DNA from: Dehalococcoidia bacterium
Lineage (GTDB): Bacteria > Chloroflexota > Dehalococcoidia > SHYB01
Direction: 5' to 3'
Length of the DNA stretch: 45,849 nucleotides
Assembly: GCA_009693015.1 (NCBI GenBank)
Contig: SHYB01000016.1
Coordinates: 1-45,849 of the forward strand
Positions within the stretch are counted from its first letter, which is position 1. Each line of letters starts with the position of its first letter. Below are positions 30,630 to 45,614 of the stretch, in pieces. A program made the position numbers and the translations under genes. The notes below the pieces were generated by a model that saw only the letters and a list, made by a program, of their open reading frames with translations, ran no database searches and was not told the DNA's origin.

Positions 30630-30656
30630 GGCGCCACCTCTCTCTTGGAAGCGGCA

Positions 30657-32420
30657 ATGCCCAGAAAGCCCATGCCGGTATTTTACGGATCGGCACGCCA
30701 GACGCGGGGCGTGCAGGTCATGGGCGTGCGCGGCATGGTGTCCAGCGGCCACTACCTGGCATCGCAGGCGGGGATGCGCATGCTGCACCAGGGGGGCAAC
30801 GCTGTGGACGCCGGCGTGGCCGCGGGCATGTGCCTCAACGTGCTGCTGCCGTACCTCACCAGCCTGGGCGGCGTGGCCCCCATTATTCTCTACCTGGCGA
30901 AGGAGCGCCGCGTCACCACCATCAGCGGCCTGGGGCGCTGGCCTCGCGCCGCCACGCTGGAGACGATTGCCGAACGCGGCGGCGGCGAAATACCCCGCGG
31001 CGCGCTGCGCTGCGTGACGCCCGCGGCGCTGGACGCCTGGGTCATGGCGCTGGAGCGCTACGGACGCTTGAGCTTCGCGCAGGTGGTCCAGCCTGCCCTG
31101 GAGCTGGCCGAAGGCGGCTTCCCCGTGGACGCATCGCTGCGTGACGCCCTCGCCGCGCTGCGGCCGGCGCTGGCGGAGTGGCCCTGGATGCAGGAGACAT
31201 TCTACCCTGGCGGCAAGCCGCCCGCGGTGGGCAGCGTCTTTCGCCAGCCGGAGCTGGCGGCCACGCTTTCCATGCTCATCGCCGCCGAGCAAAACGCCTG
31301 CGCCGCGGGGCGGGAGCGCAGCCTGCACGCCGTGCGCGACGTCTTCTATCGCGGCGAGATCGCGCGGCGCATGGCGGAGTTCAGCCGCAGCCAGGGTGGG
31401 CTGCTGACGATGGACGACCTGGCGGAGTTTTCCGTGCGGGAAGAGCCGCCCGTTTCCATTGAGTACAAGGGCTGGCAGGTCTACGCCTGCGGCGTGTGGT
31501 GCCAGGGGCCGGCGGTGCTGCAGACGCTGCAATTGCTCAAAGGTTTCGACCTGCCCGCGCTGCGCCACAACAGCGCCGCCTATCTGCATCGCCTGGTGGA
31601 GTCCGTCAAGCTGGCCTATGCCGACCGCGAGCGCTACTACGGCGACCCCGATTTTGTCCGCGTGCCCCTGGACGGCCTGCTGAGCGATGGCTACGCCCAC
31701 GAGCGCCGTGCTCTGATTGACGCGCGCCGCGCCAGTCCCGGCATGCCCGCATATGGCGTGCCGCCTGGGGTATCTGGGGCCGCACCGATTCCAGGCGTGG
31801 CGTCGCCGGAGGCGCGCGGGCCTGCCGTTCCGCAGGGGGACACCTCCTACGCCTGCGCCGTGGATGCCGAAGGCAACGGCTTTTCCGCTACCCCCAGCGA
31901 TTTCATCGGCGACGTGCCTACCGTCCCCGGCCTGGGCTTTTTGATCTCGGGACGCGGGTCGCAAAGCTGGCTGGACCGCGAGCATCCCTCCTGCGTTGCC
32001 CCGTGGAAGCGCCCGCGGCTCACGCCCAACCCCGGCCTGGCCCTGCGCGGCGGCGAGCTGGCGCTCGTCTTCGGCACCCCCGGCGGCGACCAGCAGCCCC
32101 AGGGCATGGCGCAATTCTTCCTCAACGTGGCGGAGTTCGGCATGGCCCCCCAGGAGGCGGTGGAGCAGGCGCGGGTGGGCAGCCTCAGCTTTCCCAACTC
32201 GTTCTGGCCTCACGAATACCTGCCCGGCGTCCTTGCCGTGGAGTCGCGCCTGCCCGCGCCGGCGCAGCAGGAGCTGGCGAACATGGGCCATCGCGTGCAG
32301 ATGTGGGGCCGGTGGGAGCCCCGCTTCGGCCACCTCTGCGCCATCCAGCGCGATCCTGCCACGGGCACGCTGCGCGGCGCCGCCGACCCACGCTTCAACA
32401 GCGCAGCCATCGGCTGGTAG
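30657..32420 (+). CDS. Gamma-glutamyltransferase family (Ntn-hydrolase) protein
   Basis: A 587-aa member of the gamma-glutamyltranspeptidase family, which self-cleaves before a Thr that then acts as nucleophile. The large-subunit start MVSSGHYLASQAGMRMLHQGGNAVDA is typical. The predicted processing site is before T396 in QGDTSYACAVDAEGN; the small subunit then contains PTVPGLGFLIS and GTPGGDQQPQGMAQ. No signal peptide is seen, so it is probably cytoplasmic, unlike classical periplasmic GGT. Some close family members are acylases or amidases. ATG 30657 is preferred; a TTG at 30645 is in frame. Confidence 0.9.
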   Translation: MPRKPMPVFYGSARQTRGVQVMGVRGMVSSGHYLASQAGMRMLHQGGNAVDAGVAAGMCLNVLLPYLTSLGGVAPIILYLAKERRVTTISGLGRWPRAATLETIAERGGGEIPRGALRCVTPAALDAWVMALERYGRLSFAQVVQPALELAEGGFPVDASLRDALAALRPALAEWPWMQETFYPGGKPPAVGSVFRQPELAATLSMLIAAEQNACAAGRERSLHAVRDVFYRGEIARRMAEFSRSQGGLLTMDDLAEFSVREEPPVSIEYKGWQVYACGVWCQGPAVLQTLQLLKGFDLPALRHNSAAYLHRLVESVKLAYADRERYYGDPDFVRVPLDGLLSDGYAHERRALIDARRASPGMPAYGVPPGVSGAAPIPGVASPEARGPAVPQGDTSYACAVDAEGNGFSATPSDFIGDVPTVPGLGFLISGRGSQSWLDREHPSCVAPWKRPRLTPNPGLALRGGELALVFGTPGGDQQPQGMAQFFLNVAEFGMAPQEAVEQARVGSLSFPNSFWPHEYLPGVLAVESRLPAPAQQELANMGHRVQMWGRWEPRFGHLCAIQRDPATGTLRGAADPRFNSAAIGW

Positions 32421-32483
32421 CGCCGGCCTTGCTTGCCCGCTCCCGTACAATGGGCGCTGGCATCACTACTCAGGGAGGCGCAC

Positions 32484-32909
32484 ATGGCGGGCACGTTCAC
32501 CAAGAAAAGCATCACACAAGAGGCGGCGCGGGCGATTATTGTTGCCGCGGAGGCCAAGGCCAAGCAGAAGGGCATGGCCATGGCCATCGCCATTGTGGAC
32601 GCGGAAGGCGCGCTGAAAGCGTTCAGCCGCATGGACGGCTGCGGCCTGCTCTCCGTGCAGGTGAGCCAGGACAAGGCGTGGACGTCCATCAGCATCGGCG
32701 GGTCAGGGCTGGACTTCTGGAACATGATTAAGGGCGACGACATGCTGAAGACCTATGTGCCCCAGATTCCGCGCATGGCCGCCGTGGGCGGGGGCTTGCC
32801 TATCCGCACCAAGGCAGGCGAGCTGGTGGGCGGCATTGGCGTGAGCGGGGGCAGCGCGGACGACGACAATGAGGTGGCGAAGGCGGCGCTCACGGTGTTT
32901 GCGGAGTAG
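32484..32909 (+). CDS. HbpS/GlcG family (DUF336) protein
   Basis: A 141-aa small alpha/beta protein of the GlcG/HbpS group: SITQEAARAIIVAAEAKAK, then MAMAIAIVDAEGALKAFSRMDG, then GGLPIRTKAGELVGGIGVSG. Members include haem-binding HbpS and accessory proteins of glycolate or diol use; many are simply annotated heme-binding. It is soluble here with no signal peptide. ATG 32484 has a GGGAGGCG ribosome binding site. It follows the gamma-glutamyltransferase gene by 63 nt, with a possible TACAAT -10 at 32446-32451. Confidence 0.85.
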   Translation: MAGTFTKKSITQEAARAIIVAAEAKAKQKGMAMAIAIVDAEGALKAFSRMDGCGLLSVQVSQDKAWTSISIGGSGLDFWNMIKGDDMLKTYVPQIPRMAAVGGGLPIRTKAGELVGGIGVSGGSADDDNEVAKAALTVFAE

Positions 32910-32980
32910 CGCGGCGCACTCGTGGCCGGCCCTCTGCGCGCAGAGGAGGCCTTCCCCCGTCCTGTAGACTGTTCCCCTGC

Positions 32981-34492
32981 ATGCGCATTCCAGCGTTACC
33001 CCCACTCGTTGAGCGGCGATACGGATTGTTCGTCCTGCTCACCGTATCCACGGGCGGGTTCATGTCCACGCTGGACATCGGCATGGTCAGCGTCAGCCTC
33101 CCCAGCCTAGGCCGGGCGCTGGGGGAAACGCTGGGTGTGACCCAGTGGGTGGTGCTGATCAACCTGCTAATGACCGGGGCGCTGCTCCTTCCGATGGGGG
33201 CGCTGGGCGATCAGTTCGGTCACAAGCGCGTGTATGCGGTGGGGATTGCGCTGTACATGGCCGGCTCGGTGATGGCGCTGGCCTCGGACAACATCCACAC
33301 GCTGCTTGTGGCGCGGGCGGTGCAGGCCATGGGCGCCGCGGGTTTGCAGTCCAACGGCAGGGCCATCACTGTTTCCGTCTTCCCTGCTTCTGAGCGGGGA
33401 AGAGTCCTGGGTTTCCACTCCACCCTTGCCCTCTTTGGGGCCATTCTGGGGCAGGTGTTCGGGGGAGTGATCGTGGATACCATTGGCTGGCGCTTCATCT
33501 TTCTCCCCGGCGCCGTTGTTGGCCCGGTGGGCCTGCTCGCCGCGTTGTGGATACTGGATGAGCGGCGTGTCTCCCCGGAACGCGGACGCACAGGCATGCC
33601 GGACTGGGCAGGCATGGCGGCCTCGGCGGCGACAATCGTCACCGGCCTGCTGGCCGTGACGCGGGGCGCGAGCGTAGGCTGGACGGCCCCGCAGGTGCTG
33701 GCGCTGGGCGCGGTGGCCGCCGCGTCGCTGGCGGCGTTCCTCGCCATCGAGCTTCGCGTACCGCGTCCCATGGTGGACTTGCGCCTGCTGCTGCGCCCCG
33801 TGTTCACTGCCCACCTGCTTGCGGGCACGCTGGCTTTTGTGGCCCACCCGGTGAACACCTTTCTTACGCCGTTCTACCTGCAGGGGGTGCTGGGCCACAA
33901 CGCGCGCATCGCTGGGCTGATCTTCTTGCCGCTTCCCATCACGCTCGCCGCCGTCGGCCCTATCGGGGGCTGGCTTTCCGATCGCCTGGGCTTTCGCCTG
34001 CCGTCCATCCTGGGCCTGGCCACGGTTGCCGGCGGGATGCTCTTTTTTGCCCGCCTGTCCCAGGACTCCGCCGTGGTGTACCCCATGATAGCCATTTCTC
34101 TCGTTGGCGTGGGCCTTGCCCTCTTCCAACCGGCCAACAGCAGCGCGATTATCGGCGCGGTAGACCGCAGCCAGTACGGACTGGTGTCCGCCCTGACCAA
34201 CCTCACGCAGACGGTGGGGCGGGTCACGGGCATTGCCATCGCTACCTTGCAAGTGACCCTGGCCATGGCCGCGCAGGGCGCCGAGCCGGACATCAGCGGG
34301 TTGAAGGGCGGCACGGGCATCCCCGACCCGCGCGCCGTCACCGGCTTCCTCCACGGCTTCCATCAAGCGATGTATCTGGGGATGGGTCTCTGCCTGCTTG
34401 CCATCGCGCTGGCCTGGGTGCAGGGCAAGAAGGGAGATCAGAAGACTGAGCCTCCGTTGCCGTCCGCGGGAACACTGTCACGCGGCCCTTGA
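32981..34492 (+). CDS. MFS exporter, DHA2 (EmrB/QacA)-like
   Basis: A 503-aa major facilitator with about 14 membrane segments. The first has the DHA2 motif STLDIGMVSVSLP, the loop 2-3 motif GALGDQFGHKRVY is the MFS motif A, and LGFHSTLALFGAILGQVFGG is motif C of drug-proton antiporters. It probably exports drugs or metabolites using the proton gradient. No regulator gene is adjacent. Its stop codon TGA is embedded in the TTGACA -35 box of the rpoB promoter. Confidence 0.9.
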   Translation: MRIPALPPLVERRYGLFVLLTVSTGGFMSTLDIGMVSVSLPSLGRALGETLGVTQWVVLINLLMTGALLLPMGALGDQFGHKRVYAVGIALYMAGSVMALASDNIHTLLVARAVQAMGAAGLQSNGRAITVSVFPASERGRVLGFHSTLALFGAILGQVFGGVIVDTIGWRFIFLPGAVVGPVGLLAALWILDERRVSPERGRTGMPDWAGMAASAATIVTGLLAVTRGASVGWTAPQVLALGAVAAASLAAFLAIELRVPRPMVDLRLLLRPVFTAHLLAGTLAFVAHPVNTFLTPFYLQGVLGHNARIAGLIFLPLPITLAAVGPIGGWLSDRLGFRLPSILGLATVAGGMLFFARLSQDSAVVYPMIAISLVGVGLALFQPANSSAIIGAVDRSQYGLVSALTNLTQTVGRVTGIAIATLQVTLAMAAQGAEPDISGLKGGTGIPDPRAVTGFLHGFHQAMYLGMGLCLLAIALAWVQGKKGDQKTEPPLPSAGTLSRGP

Positions 34493-34517
34493 CAGCCTGC
34501 ATCCCTGTGGCTATTCT
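34489..34517 (+). promoter_or_regulatory. rpoBC promoter
   Basis: A perfect TTGACA (34489-34494), a 17-nt spacer and TATTCT (34512-34517). The -35 overlaps the MFS stop codon. It predicts a leader of about 120 nt before the rpoB ATG at 34645. Confidence 0.75.
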
Positions 34518-34644
34518 ATATGTTGCCTAACTATGTCCCCTCTAGGCGTGCGCCTGCCATTTCTACGTCATAGTGCGATCCGCGGATTCGTACGCCCTTT
34601 TTCCGGCCGGCCGTAACCGCTAAGCCAGCAAGGAGCATTGCCTG

Positions 34645-37600
34645 ATGACTACTGCCGTGCCTATTGCTTCTCCGTTTGATCGCGGCCGCCGTTCCTATGC
34701 CCGCATCCCTGAGGTGCTGGAGGTTCCCAACCTCATCGAGCTCCAGCTCAACTCCTATGTATGGTTGCGCGAGCACGGCATCCGCGAGCTGTTCGAGGAA
34801 GTCTCTCCTATCTCTGACTTCACCGGCGGCCGCTATGAGCTCCACTTCAAGGAGTATGAGTTCCGCAAGCCTAAGTACACGCAAGACGAATGCCGCGAGC
34901 GCGATAAGACGTACGCCGCTCCCCTCTTTGTGAAGGTCGTGCTGGTCAAGAAGGCCGGCGAGGGCGAAGGCGAGCAGATCGAGAACTGGGTCTTCATGGG
35001 CGACCTGCCCATCATGACGGAGTCGGGCACGTTCATCATCAACGGGGCTGAGCGGGTCGTCGTCAGCCAGCTGGTGCGCTCCCCCGGGGTGTACTTCACC
35101 GTGGAAGAGGACCCCGGCACGGGCCGTAAGCTCTGCTCCGCGAAGCTCATTCCCAACCGCGGCGCGTGGCTGGAGTTCGAGACCAGCACCCGTGATGTGC
35201 TTTCCGTGAAGGTGGACCGCAAGCGCAAGATCCCCGTGACCACGCTCCTGCGCTCCATCGGCTTTGGCGACGACGACAAGCTGATTGAGCTGTTCAAGGA
35301 CGTGGACAAGAACGCCGACCACCAGTACATCCGCACCACCATTGATAAGGAACCGGGCATCCGCAACCAGGATGAAGCGCTCCTGGACATGTATCGCAAG
35401 CTGCGCCCCGGCGAGCCTCCCAGCCTGGACAACGCCCGTGGGCTGCTCAACACCCTCTTTTTCAACTTCCGGCGCTATGACCTGGGCAAGGTTGGCCGGT
35501 ACAAGGTGAGCCGCCGCCTGGGCCAGGACCAGGCGGGCATGCCCCGCACCCTCACCGAGACGGACATGGTGCAGATCGTGAAGCGCATGGTGATGATTAA
35601 CAACGGCGAGGACCATGCCGACGATATTGACCACCTGGGCAACCGCCGCATCCGCGCCGTGGGCGAGCTGACCGTCAACCAGTTGCGCGTCGGCCTCCTG
35701 CGCATGGAGCGCGTGGTCAAGGAGCGCATGACGCTCATTGACCCGGAGCAGGCCACGCCCAGCGCCCTGATCAACATCCGGCCAATCGTCGCCGCCATCA
35801 AAGAGTTCTTCGGCGGCTCGCAGCTCTCCCAGTTCATGGACCAGACCAACCCGCTGGCGGAGCTGACGCACAAGCGCCGTCTGTCCGCCCTGGGCCCCGG
35901 CGGCCTCTCCCGCGAGCGCGCCGGGTTTGACGTCCGCGACGTGCACCACTCTCACTACGGGCGCATCTGCCCTATCGAGACCCCGGAAGGCCCCAACATC
36001 GGCTTGCTCGGCTCGCTGGCGACCTACGCCCGCATCAACGAGTACGGGTTCATCGAAACGCCGTACCGCAAGGTGCTCAAGGATTGCCCCAACAAGTATG
36101 AAGAGCTGCTGGGCCGCGCCGCCCGCGAAACGATCTCCGATCCCGAAGGCAAGGTGATCGTCAAGGAGGGCGCCGTCATAGACGAGAAGGCGGCCAAACG
36201 CATCAATCAGCTCAAGATCCGCAAGGTCAAAGTCAAGGCCTACGCCTCCATGGATATTGAGTACCAGTCCGCAGACAGGGAAGAGGGCTTCACTATTGCC
36301 CAGGCCAACTCCATCCTGGACGAGAGGATGCAGTTCACTGACGAAAAGGTGGAAGTGCGCAAGGGCCGGGAGTTCACCGTGGAGGTCCCGGAGAACGTGG
36401 ACTTCATGGACGTCTCCCCCAAGCAGATCGTCAGCATCTCCACGGCGCTGATCCCGTTCCTGGAGCATGACGACGCGAACCGCGCCCTCATGGGCGCCAA
36501 CATGCAGCGCCAGGCCGTTCCCCTGCTGCGCCCGGAATCGCCCCTTGTGGGCACGGGCATGGAAGGCCGCGTGGCGCGTGACAGCGGCCAGGTGGCCCTC
36601 GCCAAGGCGGACGGCGTGGTGATGGCCTCCACCGCCAATCTCATCCATGTGCGTGGCCGGGACGGCGCGGACTATTACCAAAAGCTCCAGAAGTTCATTC
36701 GATCCAACCAGGGCACCTGCATCAACCAGCGCCCCATCGTGCATAAGGGCGATGTGGTGGTGAAAGGCCAGCCCCTCTCCGACAGCTCCTCCACGGACCG
36801 CGGCGAATTGGCCCTGGGCCAGAACGTCCTCGTGGCCTTCATGAGCTGGGAAGGGTACAACTTCGAGGACGCCATTATCCTCAGCGAGCGGCTGGTGAAG
36901 GATGATCGCTTCACTTCCATCCACATCGAAAAGCATGAGGTGGAGTCGCGGGACACCAAGCTGGGCCCTGAAGAGATCACGCGCGATATCCCTAACGTGG
37001 GCGAAGAAAGCCTGCGAGACCTGGACGAGCGCGGCATCATCCGCATCGGCGCGCAGGTAGGCCCGGGAGACATCCTGGTGGGCAAGATCACGCCCAAGGG
37101 TGAAACCGAGCTGACCGCGGAAGAGAAACTGCTCCGCGCCATCTTCGGCGAAAAGGCGCGGGAGGTGAAGGACACCTCGCTTCGCGTTCCGCACGGGGAG
37201 CGAGGCAAGGTGATTGACGTGAAGGTGTTCTCCCAGGAGAAACATGACGAGCTTTCCCCTGGCGTAAACCGCCTGGTGCGGGTGTGGATCGCCCAGACGC
37301 GCAAGATCGCCGAGGGCGACAAGATGGCAGGGCGCCACGGCAACAAGGGCGTGGTCTCCCGCATCATGCCGGAAGAAGACATGCCCTTCCTTCCCGACGG
37401 TACGCCCGTGGACATCATCCTCAACCCCATCGGCGTGCCTTCGCGCATGAACCTGGGGCAGGTGCTGGAAACCCACCTGGGCCTGGCGGCGCGCGCCCTG
37501 GGCTTCACCGTCAGCACCCCAGTGTTTGACGGCGCGCGCGACTCCAGCATCGAAGGCGCGCTCGCCCGCAAATGGATCGCGGAAAAGGCGGGCGCGCGCC

Positions 37601-38373
37601 AGAACGGCCACGTGGACATGCCCAAGGTGGAGGCGTGGCTCAAGGAGCACGGGGAAAGCGCGGCGAAGATCTTCGCCGAAGGCGCCGATCGCGAAGCCAG
37701 CCGCGTCTGCATGCGCCTGTGGCTGGAGCAGGATGGCGGGGTGAAGTCCAAGAACATGGACTACGAGGCCCTGTCTGGGGCGGTGCAAAAGGCCCACCAG
37801 GAAAAGCGCCAGGCGCCCCCGATCTTCGGCAAGACCATTCTGTACGACGGCCGCACGGGACACAGCTTCGATCAGCCGGTCACCGTGGGCCAGATCTACA
37901 TGCTCAAGCTCATCCACTTGGTGGAGGACAAAATCCACGCCCGCTCCACCGGCCCATACTCCCTCATCACCCAGCAACCGCTGGGTGGCAAGGCGCAGTT
38001 TGGAGGCCAGCGATTCGGTGAAATGGAAGTCTGGGCGCTGGAGGCCTATAGCGCGGCCTTCAACCTGCAGGAGATGCTCACCGTCAAGTCGGACGACGTG
38101 GTCGGCCGCGTCAAGACGTATGAAGCAATCGTCAAGGGTGAAGACATCAGCCAGCCCGGCGTGCCGGAATCGTTCCACGTGCTGCTCAAGGAACTCCAGT
38201 CCCTGGGCCTAGCGGTGGAGCTGCTGAACGAGGAAGAGGATCGAGTGAATCCCTTGGATGAGCTCACCTCTGACCTGCTGGATGAAGACATCAATGCCGC
38301 CGCGCTGACGGAGCCGGGGGCAGAGCTGGAAGAGCCGCCGGCCAGCAGTGACGAGTCCGAGGAACAGGGATAA
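34645..38373 (+). CDS. rpoB: RNA polymerase beta subunit
   Basis: A 1242-aa complete beta subunit. The rifampicin region [20 protein letters not shown] is wild type, with D399, H409 and S414 at the positions of E. coli D516, H526 and S531. The C-terminal [22 protein letters not shown] segment is intact, followed by a short acidic tail. It lacks the large E. coli lineage inserts. ATG 34645 follows AAGGAG. Upstream is an MFS gene, not rplJ-rplL, so the unit starts with its own promoter. rpoC follows after 18 nt. Confidence 0.99.
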   Translation: MTTAVPIASPFDRGRRSYARIPEVLEVPNLIELQLNSYVWLREHGIRELFEEVSPISDFTGGRYELHFKEYEFRKPKYTQDECRERDKTYAAPLFVKVVLVKKAGEGEGEQIENWVFMGDLPIMTESGTFIINGAERVVVSQLVRSPGVYFTVEEDPGTGRKLCSAKLIPNRGAWLEFETSTRDVLSVKVDRKRKIPVTTLLRSIGFGDDDKLIELFKDVDKNADHQYIRTTIDKEPGIRNQDEALLDMYRKLRPGEPPSLDNARGLLNTLFFNFRRYDLGKVGRYKVSRRLGQDQAGMPRTLTETDMVQIVKRMVMINNGEDHADDIDHLGNRRIRAVGELTVNQLRVGLLRMERVVKERMTLIDPEQATPSALINIRPIVAAIKEFFGGSQLSQFMDQTNPLAELTHKRRLSALGPGGLSRERAGFDVRDVHHSHYGRICPIETPEGPNIGLLGSLATYARINEYGFIETPYRKVLKDCPNKYEELLGRAARETISDPEGKVIVKEGAVIDEKAAKRINQLKIRKVKVKAYASMDIEYQSADREEGFTIAQANSILDERMQFTDEKVEVRKGREFTVEVPENVDFMDVSPKQIVSISTALIPFLEHDDANRALMGANMQRQAVPLLRPESPLVGTGMEGRVARDSGQVALAKADGVVMASTANLIHVRGRDGADYYQKLQKFIRSNQGTCINQRPIVHKGDVVVKGQPLSDSSSTDRGELALGQNVLVAFMSWEGYNFEDAIILSERLVKDDRFTSIHIEKHEVESRDTKLGPEEITRDIPNVGEESLRDLDERGIIRIGAQVGPGDILVGKITPKGETELTAEEKLLRAIFGEKAREVKDTSLRVPHGERGKVIDVKVFSQEKHDELSPGVNRLVRVWIAQTRKIAEGDKMAGRHGNKGVVSRIMPEEDMPFLPDGTPVDIILNPIGVPSRMNLGQVLETHLGLAARALGFTVSTPVFDGARDSSIEGALARKWIAEKAGARQNGHVDMPKVEAWLKEHGESAAKIFAEGADREASRVCMRLWLEQDGGVKSKNMDYEALSGAVQKAHQEKRQAPPIFGKTILYDGRTGHSFDQPVTVGQIYMLKLIHLVEDKIHARSTGPYSLITQQPLGGKAQFGGQRFGEMEVWALEAYSAAFNLQEMLTVKSDDVVGRVKTYEAIVKGEDISQPGVPESFHVLLKELQSLGLAVELLNEEEDRVNPLDELTSDLLDEDINAAALTEPGAELEEPPASSDESEEQG

Positions 38374-38391
38374 GGGGGAAAGAAAGCCGCC

Positions 38392-42972
<4,581 letters not shown>

Positions 42973-42974
42973 GC

Positions 42975-42991
42975 CCGCCTCCGTGAGGCGG
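42975..42991 (+). promoter_or_regulatory. Hairpin holding the likely prfB Shine-Dalgarno
   Basis: CCGCCTC (42975-42981) pairs with GAGGCGG (42985-42991) across a 3-nt loop, directly after the rpoC stop (42970-42972). The only evident ribosome binding site for prfB (ATG 43002) is the GAGG inside the right arm, so translation may depend on ribosomes finishing rpoC. Confidence 0.5.
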
Positions 42992-43001
42992 CTGCTGTGC
43001 C

Positions 43002-44100
43002 ATGGCCGAGCTGAAGGAAGACATTTACGCGTTGCAGCGGCGGGTAGCGGACCTCTTGGAGCGTCTTTGACCTCCCCGCCAAGGAAGCCGAGCTCAAGCG
43101 GTTAGAGACGGAAAGCGGCGCCCCGGAGTTCTGGGGCAAGCCGGAGCACGCCCGCGAGGCCATGCGCCGCGTCTCCTTGTTACGGGAGACGCTGGAGGTC
43201 TGGCGCGCCGTCCAGCGCGATGCCACCGGGCTGGTGGACCTGCTGGCGCTGGCGCAAGAGGAGCAGGACCGCGAGGTGCTGGAGCACCTCGCCGCCGACG
43301 CCGCCGCGCTCAAGAAGAAGATCGGCGCGCTGGAGCTTGAGCTCGCCTTTCAGGGGCCGCATGACGCCCGCAACGCCATCCTGGCCATCCACGCCGGCGC
43401 GGGCGGTACGGAGTCCCAGGACTGGGCGGAGATGCTGCTGCGTATGTTTCTCCGCTGGGCGGAGCGCCGCGGCTTTACCGCTGCCATCCTCGACCTCTCC
43501 GCCGGCGAAGAGGCAGGCATCAAGAGCGCACAGGTAGAGATCGTCGGGTCGCACGCCTACGGCTACCTCAAGTCGGAGAAGGGGAACCACCGCCTGGTGC
43601 GCCTCTCCCCCTATGACGCCAACCACGCGCGCCACACCTCCTTTGCGCTGGTGGAGGTGATGCCGGAGGCGGAAGAGGTGGACGTCACCATTAACCCTGA
43701 CGACCTCCGCATAGATTTTTTCCGGGCCAGCGGCGCCGGGGGACAGAACGTCCAGAAGACCTCTACCGCCGTGCGCATTGTGCACGTCCCCACCGGCACC
43801 ACGGTCGCCGTGCAGAACGAGCGCTCGCAGCGCCAGAACCGCGAAGCGGCCATGAAGATTCTTTCCACCCGCCTCATGCAGATGGAGTTGGACAAGCAAG
43901 CGGCGGAGCAGGCCAAGATCAAGGGCGAGCATGTGCCCGCGGAGTTCGGCAGCCGCATCCGCAGCTATGTGCTGCACCCCTACAAGCAAGTGAAGGACCA
44001 TCGCACCGGCTATGAGTCCACCGACCCTGATGCCGTGCTCGACGGCGATATTGACGGCTTCATCGCCGCGTTCGTTACGGCGGCGGTAGGCAAGTCGTAG
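43002..44100 (+). CDS. prfB: Peptide chain release factor 2, with programmed +1 frameshift
   Basis: RF2 ends translation at UAA and UGA. Frame zero from ATG 43002 encodes 22 residues ending LLERL and meets TGA at 43068-43070; a +1 shift on CTT continues with DLPAKEAELKRL to TAG 44098-44100, giving 365 aa as in E. coli. GGQ is at 246-248. The codon-recognition tripeptide, normally SPF, reads SPY (S202-P203-Y204) in VRLSPYDANHARHTSFA. It is the third gene after rpoB and rpoC. The frameshift is autoregulation, not damage. Confidence 0.97.
43058..43071 (+). promoter_or_regulatory. prfB programmed frameshift site
   Basis: GGAG (43058-43061), three bases, then CTTTGAC (43065-43071). This reproduces the classic RF2 signal: an internal Shine-Dalgarno 3 nt before CTT-TGA-C. 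Confidence 0.92.
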
Positions 44101-44136
44101 CAGCCCTGGCAACGCGCCGCCTGCGCAGTGATCTTC

Positions 44137-44190
44137 GCGCACAGAACAAGGCCCGCCCTTCGTGCGAAGGACGGGCCTTGTTCTGTGCGC
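44137..44190. terminator. Long perfect hairpin between prfB and the convergent inositol-phosphate synthase
   Basis: Two 19-bp arms (44137-44155 and 44172-44190) are perfectly complementary. Inside them, after one mismatch, CCTTC and GAAGG extend the stem around a 4-nt loop. The position between converging genes fits a bidirectional terminator. Confidence 0.8.
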
Positions 44191-44262
44191 GGGTCCGATC
44201 CCGAGGGGGAGATTATGGGAGAGGGGAAGAAAGCTCTCAGCGCGGGAGAGGGGGAAACACTC

Positions 44263-45576
44263 CTAGCGCGTTTTCTTGCTGCGCGCGGGCTTGCTTGCCG
44301 CGCCGCCTACCTTGCCCTTGATGAAATCTTCCACGGCGCGGTGCGCTTCGCTGTCAGAGAACTGTCGCGGCGGCGATTTCATGAAGTAGGAAGACGGCGC
44401 CTCCAGCGGCCCGCCGATGCCGCGGTCCAGCGCCAGCTTGGCGCAGCGGATGGCGTCGATTACCACGCCCGCGGAGTTGGGGCTGTCCCACACTTCCAGC
44501 TTCAGCTCGATGTTCAGCGGCACGTTGCCGAATGCCCGCCCTTCCATGCGGATGTAGCACCACTTCCTGTCCAGCAGCCACGGGATGTGATCGCTGGGGC
44601 CGATGTGGATGTTCTCCGCGGCAAGCGGCGTTTCCAGCTGGGAGTTCACCGACTGCGTCTTGGAGATCTTCTTGGATAGCAGACGCTCCCTCTCCAGCAT
44701 GTTGAGGAAGTCCGTGTTGCCGCCGAAGTTTAGCTGATAGGTGCGGTCCAGGTGCACGCCTCGGTCGCGGAAGAGGCGTGTCAGCACGCGGTGCGTGATC
44801 GTGGCCCCCACCTGCGACTTGATGTCGTCGCCGATGATGGGCACGTTAGCTTTCTTGAACCGCTCCTGCCAGTGCGGCCCCGTGGCGATGAACACGGGGA
44901 TGCAGTTGATCACCGCGACTTTTGCCGCCAGGGCCTGCTCCATGTACCACTTCGTCGCCACCTCGGAGCCCACCGGAAGGTAATTGATAATCACGTCGGC
45001 CTTGGTCTGGCGCAGCACCTCCGCCACGTCCACCGTGTCTCCCGGCGCCTTCTGCACCACGTCCGCCAGGTACTTGCCGATCCCATCGTGCGTCATGCCG
45101 CGCAGCACCTTGATGCCTGTCTTGGGCACATCGGCGAAACGGATAGTGTTGTTAGGCTTGGCGAGGATCGCCTCTGACAGGTCCCTGCCGACCTTGTTCT
45201 TGTCCACGTCAAACGCCGCGACAAAGTTGATGTCGCCGATGTGGTATCCGCCGAGCACGGGGTGCATCAGTCCGGGGATGGACTCGCCCTCGACCGCCTC
45301 GCGATAGTACTGGATGCCCTGCACCAGCGATGAAGCGCAGTTGCCCACGCCGATGATGGCTACGTTGATCTTGCCGCCCGGGCGGTGCGCTGACCCGGCA
45401 GTCTCCGGCATAGCATCCCCCTTGCCCCAGCGGGCCTGTGCGGCCTTGCGGGCGATGTCTTGACGTGCTTCCGGCGAAAGAATGGACGCCCGCGCCTGTC
45501 CGCCCTTGGCGGCGCCGAGCCGCGCCAGCGATTGCGCGTGCAGGTTTTTTCCAGCGATGGGTGTTTCTTGCGCCAT
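44263..45576 (-). CDS. Inositol-3-phosphate synthase family protein with N-terminal basic domain
   Basis: A 437-aa protein. Residues 68-420 are an NAD-dependent myo-inositol-phosphate synthase: Rossmann motif [14 protein letters not shown] (71-84), [14 protein letters not shown], the catalytic-loop [15 protein letters not shown] and [10 protein letters not shown], with SDHIPWLLD. It makes inositol phosphate from glucose-6-phosphate, a precursor of inositol lipids or osmolytes. Residues 10-54 are a separate basic module, [14 protein letters not shown] plus [18 protein letters not shown], not part of the enzyme family. ATG 45576 has no Shine-Dalgarno but lies 9 nt after a -10 box. ATG 45411 (residue 56) has a strong AAGGGGG, so a short enzyme-only form is possible. 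Confidence 0.93.
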   Translation of the reverse strand: MAQETPIAGKNLHAQSLARLGAAKGGQARASILSPEARQDIARKAAQARWGKGDAMPETAGSAHRPGGKINVAIIGVGNCASSLVQGIQYYREAVEGESIPGLMHPVLGGYHIGDINFVAAFDVDKNKVGRDLSEAILAKPNNTIRFADVPKTGIKVLRGMTHDGIGKYLADVVQKAPGDTVDVAEVLRQTKADVIINYLPVGSEVATKWYMEQALAAKVAVINCIPVFIATGPHWQERFKKANVPIIGDDIKSQVGATITHRVLTRLFRDRGVHLDRTYQLNFGGNTDFLNMLERERLLSKKISKTQSVNSQLETPLAAENIHIGPSDHIPWLLDRKWCYIRMEGRAFGNVPLNIELKLEVWDSPNSAGVVIDAIRCAKLALDRGIGGPLEAPSSYFMKSPPRQFSDSEAHRAVEDFIKGKVGGAASKPARSKKTR

Positions 45577-45585
45577 ACGGTCATT

Positions 45586-45614
45586 AGCATACGTGGACGG
45601 GCAAGCATTGTCAA
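45586..45614 (-). promoter_or_regulatory. Promoter of the inositol-phosphate synthase gene
   Basis: On the minus strand a perfect TTGACA (45614-45609), a 17-nt spacer and TATGCT (45591-45586). The predicted transcript start is 3-5 nt before ATG 45576, so the mRNA is nearly leaderless. Confidence 0.75.

Noticed and set aside
43002-43161. prfB as a frameshifted pseudogene
   Set aside because: The GGAG-NNN-CTTTGAC signal and the full-length product in the +1 frame match the known programmed frameshift.
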